From Soonwooa sp023440705 (GTDB taxonomy: Bacteria > Bacteroidota > Bacteroidia > Flavobacteriales > Weeksellaceae), in assembly GCA_023440705.1 (NCBI GenBank), contig JAEXRP010000008.1, forward strand, positions 62,001 to 126,000: 64,000 bases of DNA, written 5' to 3'. The stretch's first letter is position 1, and each line of letters starts with the position of its first letter. The notes below the pieces were generated by a model, which searched no databases, had not been told where the DNA came from, and saw only the letters and a program-made list of their open reading frames with translations. The position numbers and the translations under genes were made by a program. Below are positions 1 to 8,220 of this stretch, piece by piece.

Positions 1-34
1 CCTCCTATGAATATTAAAACTAAGTTTTTTAACA

Positions 35-1003
35 TTAGTCTTGCTCTACCCAAGTATGATTTTCGCCACTTAGTTCACCGATGTATTTTTCTGCATCCAT
101 TGCTGCCATACAACCGCTACCAGCCGCTGTAATCGCTTGTCTGTAATGCGAATCTTGTACATCACCTGCTGCAAAAACACCTGGCAAATTTGTTACAGTA
201 GATTTACCTTCTGTGATGATATAACCATGCTCATCCAAATTAATTTGTCCTTTGAAAACATCGGTATTTGGTTTGTGTCCAATGGCGATAAAAATACCAT
301 GAACTTCAATTTTTGATTGTTCTTGTGTTTGGTTATTAATTGCTACAGCTCTTTCTACCATTGAGTTTTCACCTTCGATAGCAATTAACTCATGATTGAA
401 TTTAACTTCAATATTTGGTGTTGACATCACGCGATCCACCATTACTTTTGACGCACGGAAATGATCTTTACGAACCAACATCGTCACTTTATTACAAATT
501 TTAGATAGATAAGTCGCTTCTTCCGCAGCCGTATCACCAGCGCCTACCACGATAACATCTTTTCCTCTATAGAAAAATCCGTCACAAGTTGCACAAGCCG
601 AAACGCCACCACCAGCATATTTTTTCTCATCATCAAGTCCAAGATATTTTGCTGCTGCACCAGTTGAGATGATCACCGTTTTTGCTAAGATATCGCGACT
701 TCCAGTAGAAATTTTGTGTACACCACCTCTTTCTTTAGCAAATTCTACTTTCGAAATCATTTCGTAGTGCACTTTGGTCTCAAATCTTTCTGCTTGCTTT
801 TGCAATTGCATCATCATTTCTGGACCTGTAACGCCATCAGGATAACCTGGGAAGTTTTCGACTTCTGTTGTCGTTGTCAACTGTCCGCCTGGCTCAAGTC
901 CTGTAAATAATTCTGGTTTTAGGTTAGCTCTTGCAGCGTAAATTGCTGCTGTGTAACCTGCAGGTCCTGACCCAACGATAACACAATCTAAAATGTTTTC
1001 CAT
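35..1003 (-). CDS. trxB: Thioredoxin-disulfide reductase
   Basis: This FAD/NADPH flavoenzyme reduces thioredoxin in the cytoplasm. At 322 aa it has the usual length of the low-molecular-weight bacterial form. Visible motifs are the FAD dinucleotide-binding GSGPAG near residues 11-16, the redox-active CATC pair at C137/C140, a second nucleotide-binding GAGDTAAE near residue 153, and the C-terminal GVFAAGDV FAD motif. It is transcribed alone, with about 190 bp of AT-rich sequence upstream. Its likely partners lie elsewhere in the window: the thioredoxin at 54559-54870 and the AhpC peroxiredoxin at 54971-55603. The identification is secure. Confidence 0.97.
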   Translation of the reverse strand: MENILDCVIVGSGPAGYTAAIYAARANLKPELFTGLEPGGQLTTTTEVENFPGYPDGVTGPEMMMQLQKQAERFETKVHYEMISKVEFAKERGGVHKISTGSRDILAKTVIISTGAAAKYLGLDDEKKYAGGGVSACATCDGFFYRGKDVIVVGAGDTAAEEATYLSKICNKVTMLVRKDHFRASKVMVDRVMSTPNIEVKFNHELIAIEGENSMVERAVAINNQTQEQSKIEVHGIFIAIGHKPNTDVFKGQINLDEHGYIITEGKSTVTNLPGVFAAGDVQDSHYRQAITAAGSGCMAAMDAEKYIGELSGENHTWVEQD

Positions 1004-1195
1004 ATCTTTTTTCTCTATATTATTAAAATTAAAGTTTCAAAAATCGTAATTAATTTTAGTTCAAGCTAATTTTGACTAATTAATTTTTTCGATTTTGATG
1101 TTTATATAATCTTATCTATTTATGAAGCTTTTTTGTTTTAAACCAGTTTTTGATAGTCTTAAACTACTTAAACTTTTAAAAATCAAATCATTAAA

Positions 1196-2230
1196 TTAAT
1201 TCATTTTGATTTGGTCGATGTTTAAAATTTTAAAAGTCATTTCGACATAGATTTCATCATCTTCCATTTGACGTACGCCAAGACCTTTTGATTTTAAATC
1301 CATTTCGCGAATGACGGAAATAATTCTGGTCGCCAATTTTAAAGGATAAAAACGAGCTGCCTCTGCAAAATTCTGGATAGCATACGGATTTACGCCAATT
1401 TCTTTTGCGATAACCGATGGCGATTGCCCAATTAAAGTATGGTACATCACCAGATCCGAAAAGAACTTATACAAGGCACCAATCGACATTTGGATTGGAT
1501 TTGACTTTTTATTTTTGCCCATATAATAAGCAATTTTAAAAGCACGTTCTTTATTTTTTGTTGCTAAAGCTTTTTGAAGTTCGAAGATGTTATAGTCTTT
1601 GCTAATCCCAATATGTTCTTCAACAATTTTGTTATCGAGAACATCGCCTTCCTTTAAAACTAGTTTCAGTTTATTAAGCTCATTTGCGATACGAGAAAGG
1701 TCGCTACCAAGATATTCCGCTAGAAGGAAACTAACATTAGGCGCAGCTTTGTAACCAAATCTTTCAATTTCGGATTGTATCCAAGTGGCTAATTGTGAGT
1801 CTTTTATTTTATCACTTAAAAATAAAAATTTCTTGGTTGTCAGTTCTTTACTAACTTTTTTACGAGAATCCAGTTTCTTGTGTTTGTGGGCAAAAACGAG
1901 AATTGTCGATTCAACTGGGGCATTGAGATAAGCCAAAAAAGCGTCGGATTCTGACTCTTCCAATTTGAGATCTTGGGCTTCTTTAACAATGATTAATTGC
2001 TTGTCGCCCATCATCGGATATTGTCTCGCCAAGGACAAAATCTCGCCATAATTGGTGTCTTTTCCGTAAACAACGGTTTGGTTAAAAGCCTTTTCATCTT
2101 CTTCCAAAACATCGTTTTCGAAATGTTTGGTCGCTACATCAATATAATAAGGCTCTTCGCCATGCAAGAAATATATTGGTAAAAACTCTTTATTTTTAAT
2201 ACTTTTGAGGACAATTTCTATATCTTTCAT
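1196..2230 (-). CDS. holA: DNA polymerase III subunit delta
   Basis: This 344-aa protein matches HolA, the clamp-loader subunit that opens the beta sliding clamp at the replication fork. The N-terminus carries the family's typical IYFLHGEEPYYID segment around residues 19-31. The fold is the AAA+-like delta domain without a functional P-loop, followed by a helical collar region. Its start codon lies only 8 bp from the start codon of the divergent gene at 2239, so its promoter must lie inside that neighbour. A TATCTTTG -7 box on the minus strand at 2295-2302 fits this. Confidence 0.93.
   Translation of the reverse strand: MKDIEIVLKSIKNKEFLPIYFLHGEEPYYIDVATKHFENDVLEEDEKAFNQTVVYGKDTNYGEILSLARQYPMMGDKQLIIVKEAQDLKLEESESDAFLAYLNAPVESTILVFAHKHKKLDSRKKVSKELTTKKFLFLSDKIKDSQLATWIQSEIERFGYKAAPNVSFLLAEYLGSDLSRIANELNKLKLVLKEGDVLDNKIVEEHIGISKDYNIFELQKALATKNKERAFKIAYYMGKNKKSNPIQMSIGALYKFFSDLVMYHTLIGQSPSVIAKEIGVNPYAIQNFAEAARFYPLKLATRIISVIREMDLKSKGLGVRQMEDDEIYVEMTFKILNIDQIKMN
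2200..2207 (+). promoter_or_regulatory. Bacteroidetes-type promoter inside holA, reading rightward
   Basis: TACTTTTG matches the TAnnTTTG -7 consensus, with a TTG 21 bp upstream at 2176-2178. Transcription would start near 2213, about 26 nt before the ATG at 2239. The promoter lies inside the first codons of holA on the opposite strand. Confidence 0.5.
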
Positions 2231-2238
2231 CAGACTTT

Positions 2239-2673
2239 ATGCAACTACCTAAACTAAACTTCAATACCGAATTTGACTTGAAAATCAAGCAAGACAAAGA
2301 TACATTTTTTATTTATGATTCGGTGCGTAAGATGTGGTTGGTATTGACTCCAGAAGAATGGGTGCGACAACATTGGGTTGCTTATTTTCTGAAAATTAAG
2401 AAGAAAAATGTGTCGTCTCTTATTTTGGAACAAAAATTGGAACTCAATTCTACAACCAAGCGTCTAGATATGCTGGTTACGCATCGTACAAAAGCTCAAA
2501 TTTTAGTGGAATTGAAAGCGCCAAATATCAACTTGACCGAAAAGCAATTCGAACAAATTGCACGGTACAATTCTGTTATCCAGGCGCCAGAAATCATCTT
2601 GTCCAACGGCTTACATCACATTTATGCAAAATATCTGGATGGGCAATATCGATTTGAAGCTTTTGAATTTTAA
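2239..2673 (+). CDS. HSDR_N-type PD-(D/E)XK protein
   Basis: This 144-aa protein resembles the free-standing 'type I restriction enzyme R protein N-terminal domain' proteins of Bacteroidetes. The nuclease-fold signature is visible: the acidic KRLDMLV strand (about residues 75-81) followed by ILVELKAP, which supplies the E-x-K pair. No helicase domain, HsdM or HsdS is present nearby, so it is not part of a restriction system. It is divergent from holA with an 8-bp gap, an arrangement I recall as common in Flavobacteria. That suggests a housekeeping DNA-related role, but the function is unknown. Confidence 0.75.
   Translation: MQLPKLNFNTEFDLKIKQDKDTFFIYDSVRKMWLVLTPEEWVRQHWVAYFLKIKKKNVSSLILEQKLELNSTTKRLDMLVTHRTKAQILVELKAPNINLTEKQFEQIARYNSVIQAPEIILSNGLHHIYAKYLDGQYRFEAFEF
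2295..2302 (-). promoter_or_regulatory. Bacteroidetes-type -7 box for holA
   Basis: Read on the minus strand this is TATCTTTG, a perfect TAnnTTTG match, inside the N-terminal codons of the divergent gene. It predicts a leader of roughly 55-60 nt for holA. I could not see a clear -33 element. Confidence 0.4.
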
Positions 2674-2698
2674 TTAACTTTAAACAAAAACGCAGCAG

Positions 2699-5182
2699 AT
2701 GGAAACTAAAAAGACATCAAAAAGAAAGAAAATAATTTTGACAAGTATTTCTGTTGTATTGTTACTTTTGGTAGCTTTTCCTTTTCTGCTCAACATTTAT
2801 CTAAAAAGTAAGCTCCCTGATTTAGTCAACGAAAAAACACCTTATCATGTGGATATGGCTCAATTTAATTTTGATTTAATCTCAGGAAATCTTCATATTA
2901 ACGATGTTAAAATAAAAACTAAAAATCCTAAAGATACGGCTGTTACACAATTATCTGGAACTATTGATGAGTTAGAAGTTGCTGATTTTGGCGTTTTCAA
3001 AGCGCTGTTTTCTAAAACTTACAAAGCGAAACTTGTTAAAATTAAAAATCCAAACTTGGATATTCGGTTTGCAAAAAAGAAAAAAGATGCTGCAAAAAAC
3101 AACAAAAAACCAGACATTTTCCTCAGCGAATTGTTAATCGAAAATGGTGAGCTAAAAGCTGTCAATCATGAAGGTAAATCGGTTTTTAATGGTAACAAAA
3201 TTAATGTCGATCTTCAAGATATTGATCTAAATAATGATGACAATACGCGTTTGCCGATTGGTTTTAAAAAATTGAGCATTCATGCAGAAAATCTTGTTGT
3301 TACAGTTAACGATTATTATCAAATTTTGGCTGATAAAGTTAATACGGTTGATAAAGAAATAGCCATCCAAAATCTGCATCTTAACCCGACACAATCACCA
3401 TCAGATTATAATGCGAAAAGTGTTTTCGATTTTAAAGCTAAAAATTTTACAGCGTCTAATCTCAACATTAACCGTGATTCGCTAATTGCGGAAAGTACTT
3501 TAATTGATGAGCCAAATTTGACGATAACTTCGACCAACAAAAAGATCGTAAAAGACAATCCTAAAGAACTGAATCTTAAAATTGCTTTAAAAGATATCAA
3601 TCTCAAAAATGGGAAATTATTGGTGCAAAAATCTGATAAAACGAAGAGCGCTTCTGCTGATAAATTCAATATTAATATTACAAAAATTGTATTTGATAAA
3701 AACACGGTAAAAGAGAAAATCCCTTTTAAATTTGATCAGCATAATGTTGATATTTCTAAAGTATATTTCCGAGCAAACAATAACCAAGAAGTGCGTGTTG
3801 GTCATATTTTCACGAAAGATGCTAACCTTGCGGTAGACAGTATTCAATTAGCGAAATTAGGTGCAAGCCCGAATCAAAATCTTTGGTCAGGTTTTATTAA
3901 AAAAGTCAATATTCAGAATATTAAACCAAAATTTGATGGTCAAAAAATCAATTTAAATCTCAATGCAATTACGGTTGATGATGCAAAAGTCGCGATGATT
4001 TCTAAAACCAATAAATCTGCAAAAAAATCAGAAAGCAAAAATTCGGATTTAAACTTAAATATTGGCGCTATAAAACTGAATAATGCCAACTTTCAACAAC
4101 TAACAAATAATGGACAGCAAAAAGCTTCAGTTGCTAGTATTAACGCGGTTTTCAATAATTTTAAAATCAATGAAACGACTTTAAAATCCAAGACAGCTTT
4201 TACGATTGCTAATCATGATATCAAAACGGGAGAAATCTTTGTCGATGCTGGTAAATACTATACTTTGCGCATTAAAAATTTTGAAAATAATGATAAAATT
4301 AGTAGCATCAAAAATTTAGCATTTAAGTCGAAATATAATCGCAAAGAGTTTTCTCGGGTTATTTCGAAACAAGAAGATTTATACGATGTTACTGCGAATA
4401 GTATTCAGATTTTTGATCGCGTGTCATTATTCGAAAATCATGACCAAATTCTTTTAAACAAAGTTGTATTAGATGGTGTTAAATGTAGTATTTTTCATGA
4501 TTTGGCACCACCTGAAGACAAAAGTGCCAGAACAATGTTTAATGAAAAACTTAGGAATATTAAGATTCCTTTGTTTGTTAACACTGTTGAACTTCGCAAC
4601 TCTTATGTTTCTTACGAAGAAGATGCGGTTAATAACAACAAACCTGGCAAATTATTTATGGATGCTTTTAATGCAACGATCAAAAATGTTGGGAACGGAA
4701 AAGTAAAAGGAACATCAAGCGTAGTGGCTGTTGATGCTGGTTTTAAGTTTTTTGGGACAGCTCCTACGAAGGTTAATTGGACTTTTGATGTGTTAAATAA
4801 AATGGACAATTTTAAAATCAATGGAAAAATTGAAGGTCTTTCTGCCAACGAGGTCAATCTTTTTGTTAGACCTTATCTTAACCTAACTTTGGACGGTGAA
4901 ATCAATTATTTGAAATTCAATTATTTCGGAAATAAAAATATCATTAAAGGTGATTTCTTCCTAAATCATCACAATATTAAAGTTAATTTCCTCAACAAAA
5001 AAGGAGAAAAACGAAAATTTTTGAGCAAAGCTGTTAATGTTTTAGTGAAAAGCGATGCAAAAGATGGCGGCAAAAATGTACAAATCGAAAAAGAAAGAGA
5101 TGCCGATCGTTCGTTCTTCAACATGCTCTGGAAAGGTATTATGGAAGGATTAAAGAAAACTTTAATCTCGGAGAAAATCTAA
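2699..5182 (+). CDS. AsmA/DUF748-like membrane-anchored protein
   Basis: This 827-aa protein has one N-terminal transmembrane segment (about residues 11-31, after a lysine-rich start). A long region of repeating beta-strand-rich, Asn/Lys-rich sequence follows, typical of AsmA-like/DUF748 proteins. Such proteins span the periplasm and are thought to help phospholipids or outer-membrane components move between membranes. No catalytic motif is visible. The gene follows the HSDR_N gene by 25 bp and may be cotranscribed with it. It is convergent with the WYL regulator. The family assignment rests on overall architecture, so the exact subfamily is uncertain. Confidence 0.65.
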   Translation: METKKTSKRKKIILTSISVVLLLLVAFPFLLNIYLKSKLPDLVNEKTPYHVDMAQFNFDLISGNLHINDVKIKTKNPKDTAVTQLSGTIDELEVADFGVFKALFSKTYKAKLVKIKNPNLDIRFAKKKKDAAKNNKKPDIFLSELLIENGELKAVNHEGKSVFNGNKINVDLQDIDLNNDDNTRLPIGFKKLSIHAENLVVTVNDYYQILADKVNTVDKEIAIQNLHLNPTQSPSDYNAKSVFDFKAKNFTASNLNINRDSLIAESTLIDEPNLTITSTNKKIVKDNPKELNLKIALKDINLKNGKLLVQKSDKTKSASADKFNINITKIVFDKNTVKEKIPFKFDQHNVDISKVYFRANNNQEVRVGHIFTKDANLAVDSIQLAKLGASPNQNLWSGFIKKVNIQNIKPKFDGQKINLNLNAITVDDAKVAMISKTNKSAKKSESKNSDLNLNIGAIKLNNANFQQLTNNGQQKASVASINAVFNNFKINETTLKSKTAFTIANHDIKTGEIFVDAGKYYTLRIKNFENNDKISSIKNLAFKSKYNRKEFSRVISKQEDLYDVTANSIQIFDRVSLFENHDQILLNKVVLDGVKCSIFHDLAPPEDKSARTMFNEKLRNIKIPLFVNTVELRNSYVSYEEDAVNNNKPGKLFMDAFNATIKNVGNGKVKGTSSVVAVDAGFKFFGTAPTKVNWTFDVLNKMDNFKINGKIEGLSANEVNLFVRPYLNLTLDGEINYLKFNYFGNKNIIKGDFFLNHHNIKVNFLNKKGEKRKFLSKAVNVLVKSDAKDGGKNVQIEKERDADRSFFNMLWKGIMEGLKKTLISEKI

Positions 5183-5219
5183 ATTTACAACTAGAAATTT
5201 GATATATTTCTTGTAAATT
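5182..5219. terminator. Inverted repeat between convergent genes
   Basis: Nine-base arms AATTTACAA and TTGTAAATT enclose a 20-nt loop between the two convergent stop codons. It is AT-rich and probably a weak bidirectional terminator. Confidence 0.45.
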
Positions 5220-6246
5220 AAGGATTCTCGGCATTGTTAGTTTTATTATAAAATGTGTAGTTTTTTGCTGCAAGTCTTAAAGTTTTCTCCATTCTTTCAC
5301 GTAATTTCAACGGTTTTAGAACGGTCAAAAACTCTCCCATTCCGAGGATTATCCTTTCTAGCTCAAAATTAAGCTGAACACAAATTCTAAAAGTTGTTCC
5401 GTTTTCATCTTCATTCAAAATCTGTTGACTGTGATGAAAAGGCTTTGTTTTGACATAAGGCGCATGTTTCTTGGAAACAAAAAAATCAACATTTCGTGGA
5501 CGTTGCGTTTCGGAAACTGTTGCACCAATGACCTCTCCAAAATAGCGATCAGCATCCAAATTGTAATCAATGTAAGTTGAATTTGCATCGACGTCGATTT
5601 CCTGCATCCTGTCCAAAGCCAAATTGTAAAGCTTTCCTTTGTGAAGACAAATCAAAAACCAACGATTGTTATATTCCTTCAATAACTGCGGATGAACAGT
5701 CATATTTTGCGCTTCTCGAGCGGTGAAACTTTGATACAAAATTCGTAAAACTTGCTTATTGAGAATCGCTTGATACAAAACGTCAATATACTCTAAACCT
5801 TTTAAACGCTCGTTTTTATCGAGGTGAATAATTGATTTTTGTTGTGTTGCTTGTATGGAATCTTCTAGTTTTTGGATAACCCCATTCATTTCCTTGAACA
5901 TCGAAAAATCCTTAAACTGCTTCAAAATCTGTACGGCATCAGTCATCGCTTTCAAATCACTTTCAGTGACCGAAATATTATGAATACTGTAATCGGCATC
6001 GCTATACCTGTAATATTTTCGTTCGTAAACCTCGATAGGCGCTTCGTAACCAAATTTTTCGCTTCGCATATTTTGCAAATCCAATTGTACAGTACGTTTG
6101 CTGACAAAGGATTCTTTGCCTTCAAATTCAAATAAAGCTTCCGAACACTCATCGATTAAATCATCAAGCGTATATTTTTTATACTTGTTCTTCAAGCATT
6201 TGTCGAGGGTTTTGTACCGAATTAAAGCATTTTTATTAGAAGACAT
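5218..6246 (-). CDS. WYL-domain transcriptional regulator
   Basis: This is a 342-aa regulator of the YafY/PafC type. The N-terminal quarter forms a degenerate winged helix, and the middle carries a WYL ligand-sensing domain with the core ..VLRILYQSF..., LLKEYNNRWFLICLH and YNLALDRM. The C-terminal extension after about residue 240 is the usual WCX domain. Such proteins bind DNA and sense nucleotides or nucleic acid. The 171-aa membrane-protein gene ends 10 bp upstream on the same strand, so the two probably form an operon. No defence or CRISPR genes lie nearby, so a role in phage defence is not indicated here. Confidence 0.85.
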   Translation of the reverse strand: MSSNKNALIRYKTLDKCLKNKYKKYTLDDLIDECSEALFEFEGKESFVSKRTVQLDLQNMRSEKFGYEAPIEVYERKYYRYSDADYSIHNISVTESDLKAMTDAVQILKQFKDFSMFKEMNGVIQKLEDSIQATQQKSIIHLDKNERLKGLEYIDVLYQAILNKQVLRILYQSFTAREAQNMTVHPQLLKEYNNRWFLICLHKGKLYNLALDRMQEIDVDANSTYIDYNLDADRYFGEVIGATVSETQRPRNVDFFVSKKHAPYVKTKPFHHSQQILNEDENGTTFRICVQLNFELERIILGMGEFLTVLKPLKLRERMEKTLRLAAKNYTFYNKTNNAENP

Positions 6247-6256
6247 TTAATTAGCA

Positions 6257-6772
6257 TTAGTGGTTAAAGATATTAAGTAGTTCTTTTTGTTCTTTTGTAA
6301 GTCCCTTAAATCTTATTTCCAAAGTCATTGAGGGAAAATTCTCATCGCTTAATTTGATAAGTAGATCTCGATCAATATAATTATGGATTGTTCTTACTAT
6401 TGGAAATTCTGCTTTAGGAAATAACTTTTTATGTTCTATTTTATTCTTAGAAACAACAAAGACTGTTTTAAAAATTTTCAAATTAAAGAGCTTGTAGTAG
6501 CCGCAAATTAAAAAAGCACCATCAAAAATATATAAATCGGCTCTATTAAAAAGGTAATTCGTATTTCTACTTCCAAAAACAAGAGTCGAGCATTGAGTAC
6601 CAATCATTTTCTTCAGTTCCTGAGTTCTTGATAGCTCGTTTATAACTTCAATGGAATTGTGAAAAGCTTTTGACCTTTCATGAAAGAAAAAAATACTTAA
6701 TACTATTAAAATTAAAACTATGAAAAGATAAAATGTCATGGAAGATTTATACTTAACATTATAAAAATACAA
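6257..6772 (-). CDS. Hypothetical membrane-anchored protein
   Basis: I do not recognise this 171-aa protein. It has one hydrophobic N-terminal segment (about residues 11-29) followed by a soluble domain of mixed composition that contains two cysteines (in GTQCSTLVFG and LICGYY). The downstream part resembles a PH-like beta-rich fold, but that is a guess. It lies 10 bp upstream of the WYL regulator on the same strand and probably shares its transcript. It could therefore be that regulator's membrane partner or target. Confidence 0.55.
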   Translation of the reverse strand: MYFYNVKYKSSMTFYLFIVLILIVLSIFFFHERSKAFHNSIEVINELSRTQELKKMIGTQCSTLVFGSRNTNYLFNRADLYIFDGAFLICGYYKLFNLKIFKTVFVVSKNKIEHKKLFPKAEFPIVRTIHNYIDRDLLIKLSDENFPSMTLEIRFKGLTKEQKELLNIFNH

Positions 6773-6820
6773 AATTAAAATATCTACGCAACTTCAATGC
6801 GCAATAAATTTTTGAGTACA

Positions 6821-6852
6821 AAAAAAAGCTTGTCTCTTTCGAAACAAGCTTA
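6821..6852 (-). terminator. Rho-independent terminator of the cold-shock gene
   Basis: On the minus strand, arms AAGCTTGT and ACAAGCTT are followed by a run of seven or more T residues, 22 bp after the cold-shock stop codon. Confidence 0.8.
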
Positions 6853-6873
6853 GATATTATACTGAAGTAAAGA

Positions 6874-7308
6874 TTACTTCACGATTTTAATATTAACTGC
6901 AGAAAAACCTTTTGGAGATTTTTCTTTCTCATAAGTTACTTTGTGACCTTTTTTCAATTCTTCTTCCGAGTTGTTGATGTGGAAAAAGATGTTTTCTTTC
7001 GATCCGTTTTCTGTTATGAAACCATAACCTTTATCACTCAAGAATGTAATAATTCCTGTGATTTCGGTATCGTCCACCTCAATAGGAGCTGCACCTAACT
7101 GAATATCGTCTAAGTCGATTTCAATTTTTTCACGTTGGTCTGGTGGCGTGCTTGTCAATTGACCAAACTCGTCCACGTACATAAACATTTCGTCAAGCGC
7201 TTTTCCCTTGTTGTTATCAGATTTGCGCTCTTCGCGGCGTGCCGCTTTTTCTTTTTGTTTCTGTTGTTTCTTTTTAAAGTTTTCTTTTTTTGAGAAAGAA
7301 TCTGCCAT
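6874..7308 (-). CDS. Cold-shock domain protein with basic N-terminal extension
   Basis: This 144-aa protein has a C-terminal cold-shock domain (about residues 82-144) with the RNA-binding RNP1 motif KGYGFI and an RNP2-like IFFHI. It probably acts as an RNA chaperone. A Lys/Arg-rich tail (about residues 6-36) and an acidic linker precede the domain, giving about twice the length of a minimal CspA. This longer form is frequent in Bacteroidetes. A strong -7 box lies about 240 bp upstream, so the mRNA should have a long 5' leader, as many cold-shock mRNAs do. Confidence 0.9.
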   Translation of the reverse strand: MADSFSKKENFKKKQQKQKEKAARREERKSDNNKGKALDEMFMYVDEFGQLTSTPPDQREKIEIDLDDIQLGAAPIEVDDTEITGIITFLSDKGYGFITENGSKENIFFHINNSEEELKKGHKVTYEKEKSPKGFSAVNIKIVK

Positions 7309-7545
7309 AAATATTTTAAAATTTTATTTTAATGTTACTAAATTACACGTTATTTTGAGTTCAATTTTCGGCAAAAACCTACTTTAATTGACCTCTTCAT
7401 TATTTGAGAATCTCGAGAGATTTCTTTTCTGTTGTCGTAGTTTGTATTTAAGTTGCTGGTAAAAGCAGCGAAAAACTGAAAGTAATGAATATAATAAACT
7501 CTTCTAAGTTTACGAAAAACAAGTGCTTTCTTTACTAATGCGGTA
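7309..7545 (-). promoter_or_regulatory. Long 5' leader of the cold-shock mRNA
   Basis: A leader of about 230 nt is inferred between the -7 box at 7546-7553 and the ATG at 7308. It holds small hairpins, including GCTG/CAGC near 7460 and AATCTC/GAGATT near 7410-7425. Long structured leaders that act as thermosensors are known for cspA-type genes elsewhere. That this one does so is inference. Confidence 0.4.
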
Positions 7546-7553
7546 CAAAGATA
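7546..7553 (-). promoter_or_regulatory. Promoter -7 box for the cold-shock gene
   Basis: The minus strand reads TATCTTTG, an exact TAnnTTTG match. Transcription would start near 7539. No convincing -33 TTTG is seen at the usual spacing. Confidence 0.5.
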
Positions 7554-7699
7554 CGATAAAAGAAATTAAAAACGGTAGTTTCTTAATTCTGTGCAGATTA
7601 TATTTTGTTGATTGTAATTTGAATTTCTGAATTTGACTACGTCGAATCTAAAGGTTTCTTAATGTTTAATGAATAATAAACTTCGTTTATTTTTTGATT

Positions 7700-7890
7700 A
7701 AGGAAATTAAACTAAGAAGCACATACTCTTTGTGTTTCAAAAATAAGTGCAACGCCTTTGTTTTGCTTTATTAAATAAGCTTTACGTAAGATATTTGTTT
7801 GTCTTTGCGATTAAATAAACGCAAAGCAACACAAAGTGTGATACCTATTTATTTCTTTTTTTAAGATATACAAAGGCACTACGTTTAAAA
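7700..7890. repeat. Degenerate intergenic repeat region
   Basis: An imperfect inverted repeat pairs CTTTGTGTT near 7730 with AACACAAAG near 7830. Inside lie the GTCTTTGCG and AACGCAAAG words that also occur in the repeat elements at 10619-10690 and 45470-45617. It looks like decayed members of the same family. No reading frame of interest is present. Confidence 0.35.
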
Positions 7891-8087
7891 AGGAAATACA
7901 ATATAATTAACCTATTCATAATCAGTTAATTTGTTCGGTTTTGGGAAAGTTCAAATCTGTACCCAAAACTAGTAATCGACAAAATTCTTCAAAAAAAATC
8001 AAAAAATATTTTACTGCGCAAAAAGATTGCGCAATTGAGTTTTTACTTTGCATCAACAAATTAACAGGAAAGTTATAAACGTCGAAT

Positions 8088-8202
8088 TGCTACAGCCCGA
8101 CTTGAGCGGAAATCCTTTTTTTGTAGATGGATTAGCCAAGGCAAAAAAGATTGGGAGCCCTTCGATAAACTCAGGATAAACTGCAGGCGGTAAAAGCTGC
8201 CC
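8088..8202. repeat. Dispersed hairpin repeat, copy A (composite)
   Basis: Boxes AGCCCGA and AAATCCTTTTTTG are followed by the complementary CAAAAAAGATT, as in copies B, C and D at 20180, 26371 and 55737. Directly after it comes CCCTTCGATAAACTCAGGAT, a word that resembles a REP-like motif widespread in bacterial genomes. The element ends about 18 bp before the rtcB start codon, so it must be part of that gene's leader or promoter region. Confidence 0.55.
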
Positions 8203-8220
8203 AAAAAAATTTAGAAAAAG

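Noticed and set aside
2239..2673. Part of a type I restriction system
   Set aside because: Only the N-terminal nuclease-like domain is present; there is no helicase domain, HsdM or HsdS nearby.
5218..6772. WYL regulator plus membrane protein as a defence or CRISPR-associated island
   Set aside because: No CRISPR array, cas gene, nuclease, toxin or mobile element accompanies them; neighbours are housekeeping genes.
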